Positions 16,554 through 26,054 of a stretch of 64,000 bases of DNA are shown piece after piece. Both the position numbers and the translations under genes were made by a program. Below the pieces are notes generated by a model. That model was not told the DNA's origin and searched no databases. It saw only the letters and a program-made list of their open reading frames with translations. The stretch's first letter is position 1. Each line of letters opens with the position of its first letter. This DNA is from RZYX01 sp036654375 (lineage in GTDB: Bacteria; Bacillota; Clostridia; Oscillospirales; Acutalibacteraceae). The DNA lies in the NCBI GenBank assembly GCA_036654375.1, contig JAVVSD010000007.1, forward strand, positions 1 through 64,000. Reading direction: 5' to 3'.

Positions 16554-16835
16554 ATGAAATTTAATTTAGATGTTGATTATGAAGTTAGGGAAGCTACAGA
16601 AAAAAAAGAAGAGATAAATGCTGACCAAAGACTCTTACAGGACATAAGAGTTGTTTGCAGAATGATTGACGACGCCTATACCAGATTTCAGATGCAGGCA
16701 GATGATGACCTTGTTGAAGCTTCAATCTTTGAAATAGAGGCACTTAAAGCGAGGTACAGATACTTACTGCGTCTTGCAAAAACAAAAAATATAACATGCA
16801 ACACCTGTACAACATCAGCATATGAAAAGCTTTGA
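16554..16835 (+). CDS. YaaL-like protein (DUF2508)
   Basis: The 93-residue soluble protein starts MKFNLDVDYEVRE and is mostly helical and charged, with VCRMIDDAYTRFQ and FEIEALKARYRYLLRLA. This fits the YaaL/DUF2508 family, whose role is unknown. The ATG at 16554 has AAAGGAGGG upstream; an in-frame start at 16470 would lie in the promoter. Its place directly before a bofA-like gene matches the recR-yaaL-bofA order in Bacillus and supports the call. recR is not next to it here. Confidence 0.78.
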   Translation: MKFNLDVDYEVREATEKKEEINADQRLLQDIRVVCRMIDDAYTRFQMQADDDLVEASIFEIEALKARYRYLLRLAKTKNITCNTCTTSAYEKL

Positions 16836-16885
16836 CTTTTTGCTATGCACAAAGACTTAAATAGCTTTTTAAGGGTGGTATAAAA

Positions 16886-17152
16886 ATGGGAGCATCAATC
16901 AACATGATCTTAGGAATAATATTTTCTGTGGTTGCAATTATTCTGATAGTTGCAACCATAAAGTCAGGACATTGGTTTAAATCATTTGTGACAACAGCCT
17001 TTTCAGGCTTTGCAGCATTGCTTGCGGTCAATCTGATAGGCATTGCAAGCCAAGTGCTAATACCGCTCAACTGGTACACGATAGCGGTGTCTGGGCTGCT
17101 TGGTGCACCTGGAACAATACTTACTCTTGGGGTGATGGCAGTTTTTTTATAA
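16886..17152 (+). CDS. BofA-family membrane protein (pro-sigma-K processing inhibitor-like)
   Basis: The 88-residue protein has two to three hydrophobic segments and the BofA end GAPGTILTLGVMAVFL. In Bacillus, BofA restrains the SpoIVFB protease during sporulation. Here the gene suggests, but does not prove, a sporulation pathway, since BofA-like proteins also occur in non-sporulating Clostridia. It follows yaaL by 50 bases. Its last 32 bases overlap the end of the convergent folC gene, with no terminator between. Confidence 0.85.
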   Translation: MGASINMILGIIFSVVAIILIVATIKSGHWFKSFVTTAFSGFAALLAVNLIGIASQVLIPLNWYTIAVSGLLGAPGTILTLGVMAVFL

Positions 17153-18419
17153 TAACATCTCTTACATCAGATGCAAGATATAATGAACCACATATAATTA
17201 GTGCGTAGCCGTAAGCTTTTGCCTGAAAGAGTGCATAAGAAATTGCATCTTTCGGAGAGGAGATTGCGGCTGTTCTTTCGCAAAAAGGCGAGGCAATTTC
17301 ACAAGCCGTGCAGGCATAAAGTGCACGAGGATTTGTTGGCGTGGTTGCAATAAATTCATTGGCTGCTCGTGCAACACGCTCTATAGTAAATTGGTAGTCC
17401 TTGTCCGACATCGTACCCATAATAAAGATTTTTTTCTTATTTGGCAAAAGCGTTTCAATGGAGGCAACAAACGAATCAATTCCATCAGCGTTATGGCTTC
17501 CATCAAGTATGACAAGCGGATTTTGTGACAAAACTTCAAAGCGGGCGGGCATAGTTGTGATTTCAATTCCGTTTTTTATGTCTGTCTTTGTAATGTTAAA
17601 GCCCTGCTTTTCAAGCTCAAGCACTGCACTGATAGCGGTTGAAGCATTAAGTACTTGATGTTCTCCGACAAGCCGAAGCTTAATTTCAACACCATTCCAG
17701 TTGATTATTGTGCCAGAGATAGAACTTTTTTTGACAACAATTTCTTGTAGGCAACCCATAATCAGGCTGTTGTTCTTTTCTTCGGCACTTTTTTTGATAA
17801 CATTAAGAGCCTTTGGATGCTGGCAAGGATAGCAAACTGTAATGCCATCTTGTTTAATGATTCCGCACTTTTCAGCAGCAATTTTTGAAATTGTGTTTCC
17901 AAGCACATCTGTGTGGTCAAGCGAAATACAAGTGATGATGCTGACAAGTGGGGTTCTGATGATATTAGTAGAATCAAGTCGTCCACCAAGTCCAGTTTCA
18001 AGTACAACAATGTCGCACTCCTTAAGTGCAAAATACTTAAGTGCGATCGCGGTGATAACTTCAAACTCTGTTGGCTGAAGGTTTTGCTTTGCAAGCTCAC
18101 TAACCAATGGTTTAACAGAGGTCACAAGTTGTGCAATCTCATCATGCCCAATCATTTTGTTATCTATCTTAATGCGTTCACAAAAGTCAATAACGAAAGG
18201 TGATGTAAAAAGCCCAGTTCTATATCCTGCATTTTGCAGAATATTTGCACACATGGTGCAAATAGAACCCTTGCCATTTGTCCCTGCGGTGTGAACAAAT
18301 TTAAGTTTGTTTTGTGGGTTCCCCATCAGCTCAAGCAGTGCATTGATACGGTCAAGCCCCGGACTTATTCCAAAACGCAAAAGCGAGTGAATAAAGTTTA
18401 TAGCTTCCTGATAATTCAA
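17121..18419 (-). CDS. folC: Folylpolyglutamate synthase / dihydrofolate synthase
   Basis: The enzyme adds glutamate to folates (and may make dihydrofolate from dihydropteroate) using ATP. The 432-residue Mur-ligase-fold protein has the start YQEAINFIHSLLRFGISPGLDRI, the P-loop HTAGTNGKGS, and the folate loop TSPFVIDFCERIKID, then LETGLGGRLDSTN. The TTG start is supported by GAGGTGAT upstream. It lies 55 bases after valS, separated by a weak hairpin, so some transcripts may cover both. Confidence 0.94.
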   Translation of the reverse strand: MNYQEAINFIHSLLRFGISPGLDRINALLELMGNPQNKLKFVHTAGTNGKGSICTMCANILQNAGYRTGLFTSPFVIDFCERIKIDNKMIGHDEIAQLVTSVKPLVSELAKQNLQPTEFEVITAIALKYFALKECDIVVLETGLGGRLDSTNIIRTPLVSIITCISLDHTDVLGNTISKIAAEKCGIIKQDGITVCYPCQHPKALNVIKKSAEEKNNSLIMGCLQEIVVKKSSISGTIINWNGVEIKLRLVGEHQVLNASTAISAVLELEKQGFNITKTDIKNGIEITTMPARFEVLSQNPLVILDGSHNADGIDSFVASIETLLPNKKKIFIMGTMSDKDYQFTIERVARAANEFIATTPTNPRALYACTACEIASPFCERTAAISSPKDAISYALFQAKAYGYALIICGSLYLASDVRDVIIKKLPSPQE

Positions 18420-18445
18420 ACAATCACCTCACGCAAATTTATAAA

Positions 18446-18470
18446 ACTCGGGCTAAAAAACAGCCCCGAA
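18446..18470 (-). terminator. Weak hairpin between valS and folC
   Basis: On the minus strand CGGGGCT (18467-18461) pairs with AGCCCG (18454-18449) with one bulged base, followed by AGTTTTATAA. The T run is short, so partial read-through into folC is likely. Confidence 0.5.
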
Positions 18471-18474
18471 ATAA

Positions 18475-21099
18475 TTAGCCTATAGCTGCTATGCTTTCAT
18501 CAAGCATAGAAATTTTGTCTGCAAGCTTGGCGGCTGATTGACGCTGTCCATCAACGACTTGTGCAGGAGCCTTGCTAACAAAGTTTTCGTTTGAAAGCTT
18601 TGAATTTATAAAATCAAGCTCCTTTTGTGCGGCGGCCTTTTCTTTGTTAAGCCTTGCACGCTCTGCATCAAAGTCAATAAGCTCACCCATTGGAATATAT
18701 ATTTTTGCATCGTTTGTAATTATGCTAACAGCACCATCAATGCTAAATCCACTTCCAACAGAAACATCGCTTGCATAAGCAAGACGCTTGATAAAGACAC
18801 TGCCTGCCTCAAAAGTATCTTTAAATGAAGTGTCAATAAAAACCTGTGCCTTTTTTGAAGGAGGAACATTCATTTCTGCTCTGCGGTTGCGAATGGCACG
18901 AATGGCAGACATTATGCGTTCAAATTCTGCCTCGTCATCGGCAAAGCAAAGAGCTTCGTCAAATTCAGGATACGCAGCAGTCATTATTGTTTCTCCATCG
19001 TGAGGAAGTGTTTGCCAAATTTCTTCAGTGATAAATGGCATAAATGGATGAAGAAGCTTTAGCGTGTTTGACATTATATATATAAGAACTGACTTTGCAG
19101 TGTCGGCTTCTGAACCGCCAGCCTGCAAACGAAGCTTGGCAATTTCGATATACCAGTCACAGAACACATCCCAAATAAAGTCATAAAGCTTTTGAACAGC
19201 AATCCCAAGCTCAAATTTGTCAAGATTATCTGTTACCTCTTTTGCGAGAGCGTTGAATCTGCTCAAAATCCATTTGTCTTCAATGGCAAGTTGAGATGGA
19301 ATATGAGGCATTTCCTCTGTTTCGTCAAGATTCATAAGGATAAATCGAGCAGCGTTCCAAAGCTTGTTTGCAAAGTTACGGCTTGACTCAACACGCTCAT
19401 CTGAAAAACGCATATCGTTTCCTGGACTGTTGCCTGTTGCGAGTGTAAAGCGAAGTGCATCAGCACCGTATTTTTCAATAACCTCAAGCGGGTCAATCCC
19501 GTTGCCAAGTGACTTTGACATTTTGCGTCCCTGTGAATCCCTGACAATACCATGGATAAACACAGTGTCAAAAGGCTGCTCACCAGTATGCTCACAGGCG
19601 GAAAAAATCATTCTTGCAACCCAGAAGAAAATGATGTCATATCCTGTTACAAGTGTGCTTGTTGGATAGTAGTGTGCAAGTTCTGGAGTTTTGTCTGGCC
19701 AGCCAAGAGTTGAAAAAGGCCAAAGTGCAGATGAAAACCAAGTGTCAAGTGTGTCTGGGTCCTGCGTAAGATTTTTGCTTCCACACTTTGTGCAATGCGT
19801 TGGCTCATCGCGGCTAACGATAACTTCACCACAATCATCACAGTACCAAGCAGGGATTCTGTGTCCCCACCAAAGCTGACGAGAAATACACCAATCTTTG
19901 ATATTTTCCATCCAGTGGTAATATATTTTATCAAAACGCTCTGGAACGAATTTCACCCTTTCGTCTTTAACCATTTCAATGGCAGGCTTAGCAAGTGGCT
20001 CCATTTTAACAAACCACTGCTTGGAAATACGCGGCTCGACAATGGTGTTACATCTGTAGCAAGCACCGACATTGTGCTTCATAGGTTCGACTTTAACAAG
20101 GAAACCACCTTCTTCAAGGTCCTTGACAATTGCCTTTCTGCACTCGTATCTGTCCATGCCACAATATTTTTCACCGGCATTTTCGTTCATCTTGCCGTCG
20201 TTAGTCATAACATCAATAATAGGCAAATCATGACGAGCACCAACCTCAAAATCGTTGGGGTCATGAGCGGGTGTGATTTTAACAACACCTGTTCCAAAAT
20301 CCATTTCAACATAATCATCTGCAACAATGGGAATTTCTTTGTTAACGAGAGGAAGAATAACGGTCTTGCCAACAAGGTGCTTATATCTGTCGTCATTTGG
20401 ATTAACTGCAATGGCAGTATCTCCAAGCATTGTTTCTGGTCTTGTTGTGGCAAGATTTATATATCCACTTTCATCTGAGAGCGGGTAGCGGAGATGCCAA
20501 AATGAGCCGTCTTTTTCATCATACTCAACCTCAGCATCTGAAATAGATGTAAGGCAGTGTGGACACCAGTTGATAATACGCTCACCCTGATATATAAGTC
20601 CCTTTTCATAGAGCCTTACAAAAACTTCTTTAACAGCCTTTGAGCAACCTTCGTCAAGAGTAAAGCGCTCACGCTCCCAGTCACACGAAGAGCCAAGCTT
20701 TTTAAGCTGTTCAATAATTCTTCCGCCAAACTGGTCTTTCCATTCCCAAGCACGCTCAAGGAACTTGTCACGACCAAGGTCGTCTTTTGTAATTCCCTCT
20801 TTTGCCATAGCTTCAACAATTTTAGCCTCAGTGGCAATGGAGGCATGGTCAGTGCCTGGAATCCAGAGTGCATCAAATCCCTGCATTCTGCGATAGCGTA
20901 TTAAAATGTCCTGAAGAGTATTGTCAAGAGCGTGTCCCATGTGAAGCTGACCTGTGATGTTTGGAGGAGGAATGACTATTGTGTAAGGGCTTTTATTTGT
21001 GTCAAGCTTTGCGTGAAAATAGTCACCATCAATCCAAGAGCTGTATATTCTGTCCTCAACCTCTTGTGGGTCGTAATGCTTTGCAAGTTCTTTTGCCAT
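18475..21099 (-). CDS. valS: Valyl-tRNA synthetase
   Basis: The enzyme charges tRNA-Val. The 874-residue class I synthetase has PPPNITGQLHMGHAL with the HIGH-type motif HMGH at about residues 53-56, the editing domain with TTRPETMLGDTAIAV, and KMSKSLGNG near residue 530. The C-terminal 65 residues form the valS coiled-coil arm (ERARLNKEKAAAQKELDFI). Length and order are normal. It has a good promoter and a short leader with no T-box. Confidence 0.97.
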   Translation of the reverse strand: MAKELAKHYDPQEVEDRIYSSWIDGDYFHAKLDTNKSPYTIVIPPPNITGQLHMGHALDNTLQDILIRYRRMQGFDALWIPGTDHASIATEAKIVEAMAKEGITKDDLGRDKFLERAWEWKDQFGGRIIEQLKKLGSSCDWERERFTLDEGCSKAVKEVFVRLYEKGLIYQGERIINWCPHCLTSISDAEVEYDEKDGSFWHLRYPLSDESGYINLATTRPETMLGDTAIAVNPNDDRYKHLVGKTVILPLVNKEIPIVADDYVEMDFGTGVVKITPAHDPNDFEVGARHDLPIIDVMTNDGKMNENAGEKYCGMDRYECRKAIVKDLEEGGFLVKVEPMKHNVGACYRCNTIVEPRISKQWFVKMEPLAKPAIEMVKDERVKFVPERFDKIYYHWMENIKDWCISRQLWWGHRIPAWYCDDCGEVIVSRDEPTHCTKCGSKNLTQDPDTLDTWFSSALWPFSTLGWPDKTPELAHYYPTSTLVTGYDIIFFWVARMIFSACEHTGEQPFDTVFIHGIVRDSQGRKMSKSLGNGIDPLEVIEKYGADALRFTLATGNSPGNDMRFSDERVESSRNFANKLWNAARFILMNLDETEEMPHIPSQLAIEDKWILSRFNALAKEVTDNLDKFELGIAVQKLYDFIWDVFCDWYIEIAKLRLQAGGSEADTAKSVLIYIMSNTLKLLHPFMPFITEEIWQTLPHDGETIMTAAYPEFDEALCFADDEAEFERIMSAIRAIRNRRAEMNVPPSKKAQVFIDTSFKDTFEAGSVFIKRLAYASDVSVGSGFSIDGAVSIITNDAKIYIPMGELIDFDAERARLNKEKAAAQKELDFINSKLSNENFVSKAPAQVVDGQRQSAAKLADKISMLDESIAAIG

Positions 21100-21170
21100 T
21101 GTTTTTCCTCCTGCGTATTTTACCTATTAAAGTATAATAATTATTATATATGTAAAATTAAATTCAGTAT

Positions 21171-21199
21171 ATTATCCCATCAGCTTTTTACTTTGTCAA
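21171..21199 (-). promoter_or_regulatory. Sigma-A promoter of valS
   Basis: On the minus strand TTGACA (21199-21194) and GATAAT (21176-21171) are 17 bases apart. The leader of about 65 bases holds an AT-only palindrome around TATAATAATTATTATA but no specifier loop. Confidence 0.8.
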
Positions 21200-21213
21200 G
21201 ATTATAAATACTA

Positions 21214-21242
21214 TTGACTTTGAAAATGGTAAAATCTATAAT
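21214..21242 (+). promoter_or_regulatory. Sigma-A promoter of murE-femX
   Basis: TTGACT (21214-21219) and TATAAT (21237-21242) are separated by 17 bases. It rules out a gene start at 21214 and places the murE start at 21292. Confidence 0.85.
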
Positions 21243-21291
21243 TGGTAGCAACAACCAAAATAAAATTACACATCAAAATGGGAGTCATATT

Positions 21292-22758
21292 ATGCTTTTA
21301 CAACAGGTTCTTGAGTCAGTTGAATATTCAGGAAAACCACCTCTCGATATGGAGATAGAGGATATTGCCTACAGCTCGAAAAAAGCGGGCAACAATATTC
21401 TTTTTGTCTGTCTTAACGGTTCACGGGTGGATGGACACAATTTTGCACCTGATGCGTATGAAAAGGGCTGCCGTATATTCATCTGTCAGCATGAAATTTC
21501 GCTTCCTAAGGATTCTTTTATAATAATTGTTAAAAATTCGAGGGCGGTTCTTGCAACAATTTCTGCAAACTTTTTTTGTCACCCGTCCAAAAAGCTTGCA
21601 GTTATAGGAGTTACGGGTACAAAAGGAAAGACAACAATAGTGCATATTGTTAAGGATATGTTGGATAGCTGTGGCATAAAGACAGGGCGTATTGGCACAG
21701 TTGGTGCAAGCTATGGAAATGTTACACGAGCAACTGTTAACACAACACCTGAATCATACGAAACGCAAAAGCTTCTTTATGAGATGGTCAATGATGGATG
21801 CAAGGCGGTTGCAATGGAGGTTTCGTCCATTGGAGTAAAAGCACATAGAATAGATAACATAAAATTTGCAATTGGAATATTTACAAACATTTCACCAGAC
21901 CATATCGGTGGACACGAGCATGAAAGTTTTGAGGAATATTACAGCTGGAAAAAAGCCTTTTTTGATATGTGTGATGTTGCAATAGGCTGTGCCGATGACG
22001 AGGCAACGCAAGATATGATTGAAAAATGCTCTGAAAAGTTGCTCTATGGGCTGGACAAAGTTGCAAACTTTAAAGCGAGCAATGTAAGACCATTTAAGAG
22101 CAACAGTTTTCTTGGAACATCTTTTGACCTTGACTATAATGGAAAGCAGTATTATGACATGAAGATTAGTCTTCCCGGTGACTATAGTGTATATAATGCA
22201 CTGGCTGCAATAGCAGTTTGCAGCAGGTTGGGAATTGATATTGAAAGTGTGCGTAAGCCGCTTTCACAGGTGTCAGTAAGTGGCCGAACAGAGCCGGTAT
22301 TGATTAGTGATGAGTGCAGCGTTATAATAGATTACGCGCATAACGGAGCAAGCCTCAGACAAGTGCTTGAAACTATGCGTAAATACAGCCCCAATCGCAT
22401 TATATGTCTGTTTGGAAGCGTCGGCGACAGGGCTCAGCTTCGCAGGAAAGAGATGGGTGTCGTAGCAGGTCAACTGTGTGATTTGTCAATAATAACATCA
22501 GACGACCCAAACTTTGAAAATCCAGAAAATATAGCAAAAGAAATTGCAGGATATATTGAGCAGTCTGGTGGTAAATATGATATTATCATAGACAGGGAAC
22601 AAGCAATAGATTATGCAGTTCAGGTTTTGCAAAAAGGGGATATGCTTATTCTTGCTGGCAAGGGACATGAAAGTTACCAGAAGGTCAAGGGAGAGCTTAT
22701 TCCGATAAATGAGCGTGAATGTGCAATAAAGGCTCTTAAAAGCCGAAATATAATATAG
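21292..22758 (+). CDS. murE: UDP-MurNAc-tripeptide synthetase (MurE family)
   Basis: MurE enzymes add the third stem-peptide residue to UDP-MurNAc-Ala-Glu with ATP in the cytoplasm. The 488-residue product starts MLLQQVLESVEY and has the N-terminal UDP-binding domain, the P-loop VTGTKGKTT, the EVSSIGVKAHR and HIGGH motifs and the C-terminal ligase domain. The substrate motif is DDPN at residues 404-407. DAP-adding enzymes have DNPR, and Lys-adding staphylococcal MurE has DNPA, so the third residue may not be meso-DAP. GGGAG precedes the ATG. femX follows 23 bases later. A second, canonical murE could exist elsewhere. Confidence 0.88.
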   Translation: MLLQQVLESVEYSGKPPLDMEIEDIAYSSKKAGNNILFVCLNGSRVDGHNFAPDAYEKGCRIFICQHEISLPKDSFIIIVKNSRAVLATISANFFCHPSKKLAVIGVTGTKGKTTIVHIVKDMLDSCGIKTGRIGTVGASYGNVTRATVNTTPESYETQKLLYEMVNDGCKAVAMEVSSIGVKAHRIDNIKFAIGIFTNISPDHIGGHEHESFEEYYSWKKAFFDMCDVAIGCADDEATQDMIEKCSEKLLYGLDKVANFKASNVRPFKSNSFLGTSFDLDYNGKQYYDMKISLPGDYSVYNALAAIAVCSRLGIDIESVRKPLSQVSVSGRTEPVLISDECSVIIDYAHNGASLRQVLETMRKYSPNRIICLFGSVGDRAQLRRKEMGVVAGQLCDLSIITSDDPNFENPENIAKEIAGYIEQSGGKYDIIIDREQAIDYAVQVLQKGDMLILAGKGHESYQKVKGELIPINERECAIKALKSRNII

Positions 22759-22781
22759 ATATAGGGAAACGGTATATTGAA

Positions 22782-24119
22782 ATGTATGAGTTCAAAATAG
22801 AAAATGATTTAAATGCGTTTGATGAGTTTGTAGTAGCAAATGGTGGCTCTTTTCTCCAATGCTCAAAATGGCCAAAGGTTAAGGAAGCATGGAGTCCGCT
22901 GTTCTACAGTGGCTTTTTTGGCGAAGAGCGTGTGCTTACCTGCCTCGTTCTTGTTCGAAAGCTACCAGGTGCAGGTTCTATATGGTACATTTCCTGTGGA
23001 ACAATCAGCGACTATAATAATGAAGAGCTACAGCAAGAATTTGCAAAGTTTATTAAAGCTGAAATGAAAAGGGAAAAGGCAACCTGCGCAATAATTGACC
23101 CGCTAATTCCATTAAGAATAAATGGAAAGGATTGTGAGGAAGGTCTTAAGGCTCACAGCGTTCTCACAAAATGCGGATATGAGCTGAATAGCAATATAGA
23201 AACATATACCTATAAGCACCCAGTTCAGATGTTCTTAAAGCTAAAGGACGAAAATGGGCAGTCAATCCCGTGCGACAAAATCCTTAGGCACTGCGAAAAG
23301 GGCGTTAGATATAGCGTTCGTATAGGCACACAACGCGGTCTTACCACGCAGATGTATAAATACGAAGATATTGAGAACAATTCTCGATTATTACAGGACT
23401 TTATGAGTGTTATGCATGACACCTCGGACAGAAATAATTTTGTTGAGCGTGATTCGGAATATTGTAAAAATCTTATGAGCGCGTTCAAGGAGAACACAGA
23501 TATCACAATAGTTTACTATGACAAAGAGCTTGATGAACAGCTTGAAAATCAAAGACAGATAAAAAAGAAAGATGCAATAAAGGCACTTGAAACAGCACCA
23601 GAAAAAAAGATAAGAGGACTTAAAGACGAAATCGAAGCAATAGATAAAAATACGCATAGCTATGAAGCTCGAATGGCAGAAACGACGGAGTATCCTCCAA
23701 ATGCAAAGATACCTGTAGCAGGCGGTTTGACATTGCGTTACGCTGGAGTTGGCTCTTGCCTTTTTGGTGGAACAAGGAATATCGTCAGGAACAACACCCG
23801 CTCAAGTCACTACTTGAATTATCTCAGAATTTGTAAAAGCATTGAAGAGGGATGTGATATTCACGACCTTGGATATGTGCTTGTAAAATCTCCAAAGCTT
23901 ACAAAAGATGGAACCCTTGGGCCACTTGAGCCAGCAGAGAATTTTGTTGGCATCAGTGAATTTAAAAAAAGCTTTGGTGCAGATTATTATGAGTTTATCG
24001 GCGAGTATATTCTTGTCAGTGACAAATTTAAGTATTGGCTCTACAGTGGGCTAATGCCAAAAGCAAAAAAAGTAAAAATGAAAATTGTTAAGTCCATGAG
24101 AAGAATGAAGGGACAGTAA
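22782..24119 (+). CDS. FemX-like peptidoglycan bridge peptidyltransferase (FemABX family)
   Basis: FemABX proteins move amino acids from aminoacyl-tRNA onto lipid II to build the interpeptide bridge at the inner face of the membrane. The 445-residue product has two GNAT-like folds (GSFLQCSKWPKVKEAW near the N-terminus; PVAGGLTLRYAGVGSCLFGGT and DLGYV later) and a charged helical arm of about 50 residues (roughly 250-300) typical of the family. It lies 23 bases after murE and shares its promoter. Which amino acid is added is not visible. Confidence 0.88.
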   Translation: MYEFKIENDLNAFDEFVVANGGSFLQCSKWPKVKEAWSPLFYSGFFGEERVLTCLVLVRKLPGAGSIWYISCGTISDYNNEELQQEFAKFIKAEMKREKATCAIIDPLIPLRINGKDCEEGLKAHSVLTKCGYELNSNIETYTYKHPVQMFLKLKDENGQSIPCDKILRHCEKGVRYSVRIGTQRGLTTQMYKYEDIENNSRLLQDFMSVMHDTSDRNNFVERDSEYCKNLMSAFKENTDITIVYYDKELDEQLENQRQIKKKDAIKALETAPEKKIRGLKDEIEAIDKNTHSYEARMAETTEYPPNAKIPVAGGLTLRYAGVGSCLFGGTRNIVRNNTRSSHYLNYLRICKSIEEGCDIHDLGYVLVKSPKLTKDGTLGPLEPAENFVGISEFKKSFGADYYEFIGEYILVSDKFKYWLYSGLMPKAKKVKMKIVKSMRRMKGQ

Positions 24120-24172
24120 TTTTGCATTTTAATAAATAGAGATAAAATATGAGCGACATATATTTTAAAAGT

Positions 24173-24204
24173 AAGGTGAGAGTGAAAACTCTCGCCTTTT
24201 TTTG
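24173..24204 (+). terminator. Terminator after murE-femX
   Basis: AAGGTGAGAGT (24173-24183) pairs with ACTCTCGCCTT (24188-24198, one G-T pair) around GAAA, followed by T residues. Confidence 0.88.
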
Positions 24205-24476
24205 TAGTTTTAGGTTTGCAGATAAAAATGAACAAGAGATGGAAAATACAGGATATTTTTATGTAAATGAGTTATTTTTCTTTTAAATAAAGCATATTTC
24301 AAATATTTTTAAAAATCAAACTCAAATAATTAAATGAATTAGCAAATTAAAACCAAAAACAGATTTACTCAACAAACGCTATAACTACTTGTTTTGTACG
24401 GCGATGATACTTGTAACAATTATAATAATAGTTATATTATATTCTAATAATTCAATTTGCTGATGCAAAAGCTACC
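24205..24476. other. AT-rich intergenic stretch with no gene seen
   Basis: Between the femX terminator and the permease promoter I see no ribosome site with a usable frame, no RNA gene and no known riboswitch. There is a run of AT repeats near 24415-24445. It may simply be spacer. Confidence 0.5.
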
Positions 24477-24505
24477 TTGACAATAAACAGAATATTTTAT
24501 AAAAT
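24477..24505 (+). promoter_or_regulatory. Sigma-A promoter of the purine permease
   Basis: TTGACA (24477-24482) and TAAAAT (24500-24505) are 17 bases apart. The leader of about 70 bases contains CCTTA/TAAGG complementary runs but not the conserved core of a purine riboswitch. Confidence 0.75.
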
Positions 24506-24576
24506 TTCCTTATACTACTAAATCTTACAAAATTATACATTCGGTAAGGTTGGTAAAAAGAGGAGGATAAGGAATA

Positions 24577-25917
24577 ATGGAGAAATTGTTCAAGCTTAAA
24601 GAGAACAATACCACCGTAAGAACAGAAATAATTGCTGGTCTTACAACATTTTTCACAATGGCTTACATAATTTTTGTAAACCAAACATTTCTTGGTGAGG
24701 GAACACCAGTTGGGATGCCAAATATTGCAGTAATGACTGCTACTTGCCTGTCGGCGTGCTTTGGAACATATCTTATAGGAATTTTGACAAACTACCCACT
24801 GGCACAGGCGCCGGGAATGGGACTCAATGCAGTGTTTTGCTACACGATGTGTCTTAGCATGGGGCTTTCATGGCAGTCAGCACTTGCGGCTGTATTCATT
24901 GCAGGCATATTCTTTATAATCATCACAGTAACAGGAATACGCAAAGTCATTGTTGATGCTATTCCGCTTACACTTAAAAAAGCAATATCAGCTGGTATCG
25001 GTTTGTTTATTGCTCTTATCGGATTTAACAATGCTGGACTTCTTTCAAGCGAAAATGGCACAATCATCGGAATGGGTTCACTCGCAGTTCCAACAACACT
25101 TCTTGCACTTTTCGGACTTGTGCTGACCATTGTTTTGATTATTGCAAAGGTTCCAGGTGGTCTTTTCATTTCAATCATCGGAACATCAGTAGTTGGATGT
25201 ATTCTTCAATTCGCTTTCAAAATTAACATGGGAATTACAATGCCAACAAGCTGGGTTCCACATGTTGACTTTTCAACATTCGGTGCTTGTTTCTCAGGAT
25301 TCAGGACACTGTTTGCAACTCCAGCACTTGCCCTTGTTTCGGTAATGATAACGCTTGTCCTTGTTGATATGTTCGACACAATAGGAACTCTTATCGGAGC
25401 AGCTAACAAGGCAGGATTTCTTGATGAAGACGGAAACCTTCCAAAAGTTGAAAAGGCAATGCTCGCAGACGCAGTTGCAACTTCAGTTGGTGCAGTTTTC
25501 GGAACATCAACAGTAACAACATATGTTGAGTCAACTGCTGGCATTTCAGCAGGCGGAAGAACAGGACTAACATCAATAACAACAGGAACTTGCTTCTTGT
25601 TTGCCTTGCTTCTTTCACCAATCCTTGGCTTTGTTCCAACAGCTGCAACAGCACCAATACTCATTGTTGTTGGCATTATGATGTGCAGTGCGCTTAAGGA
25701 TATTGACTGGGATGACCTTGCAATTGCAATCCCATCATTTATTACAATTATAACAATGCCTCTTTTCTACTCAATAACAGAAGGACTTGCATTTGGATTT
25801 ATTTCTTATATTGTTGTTATGATAGCATCAAAGAGAATCAAGGAAATCCATCCAGTAATGTATGTTATTGTTGCACTTTTCATTGTTAAATATATTCTTA
25901 CATTCGCAAAGTTTTAA
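24577..25917 (+). CDS. NCS2-family purine permease (guanine/hypoxanthine type)
   Basis: The 446-residue membrane protein has about 12 to 14 hydrophobic segments and starts LFKLKENNTTVRTEIIAGLTTFFTMAY, the hallmark of the AzgA/PbuG branch of purine:proton symporters. Other conserved parts are NYPLAQAPGMGLNAVF and FDTIGTLIGAANKAG, and GTSTVTTYVESTAGI that carries substrate-binding residues. It takes up guanine, hypoxanthine or adenine. AGGAGG precedes the ATG. It is a single-gene unit with its own promoter and terminator. Confidence 0.93.
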   Translation: MEKLFKLKENNTTVRTEIIAGLTTFFTMAYIIFVNQTFLGEGTPVGMPNIAVMTATCLSACFGTYLIGILTNYPLAQAPGMGLNAVFCYTMCLSMGLSWQSALAAVFIAGIFFIIITVTGIRKVIVDAIPLTLKKAISAGIGLFIALIGFNNAGLLSSENGTIIGMGSLAVPTTLLALFGLVLTIVLIIAKVPGGLFISIIGTSVVGCILQFAFKINMGITMPTSWVPHVDFSTFGACFSGFRTLFATPALALVSVMITLVLVDMFDTIGTLIGAANKAGFLDEDGNLPKVEKAMLADAVATSVGAVFGTSTVTTYVESTAGISAGGRTGLTSITTGTCFLFALLLSPILGFVPTAATAPILIVVGIMMCSALKDIDWDDLAIAIPSFITIITMPLFYSITEGLAFGFISYIVVMIASKRIKEIHPVMYVIVALFIVKYILTFAKF

Positions 25918-25939
25918 GCAATAAACATCAAAAAGAAAC

Positions 25940-25981
25940 CAAAAGAGAGCTTGATAAATCATCAGGTTCTCTTTTCTTTTT
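25940..25981 (+). terminator. Terminator after the purine permease
   Basis: A 15-bp stem runs from AAAAGAGAGC (25941) to CTCTTTT (25974) with G-T pairs and a short AAA-containing loop, followed by CTTTTTG. Confidence 0.88.
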
Positions 25982-25982
25982 G

Positions 25983-26010
25983 TTGCAAATCATTCAAATA
26001 GTGGTATAAT
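25983..26010 (+). promoter_or_regulatory. Sigma-A promoter of ilvE
   Basis: TTGCAA (25983-25988) and TATAAT (26005-26010) are 16 bases apart. The leader of about 40 bases is too short for a T-box. Confidence 0.75.
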
Positions 26011-26054
26011 ATTATACATAAAAAATCAAGAGGTAAACTCAAGGAGTGATAACC

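Noticed and set aside
21100..21199. T-box leader upstream of valS
   Set aside because: The leader is about 65 bases and has no specifier loop or T-box sequence; a simple promoter explains it.
24400..24576. Purine riboswitch upstream of the NCS2 permease
   Set aside because: The position fits, but the conserved core and three-way junction sequences are absent, and the leader after the promoter is only about 70 bases.
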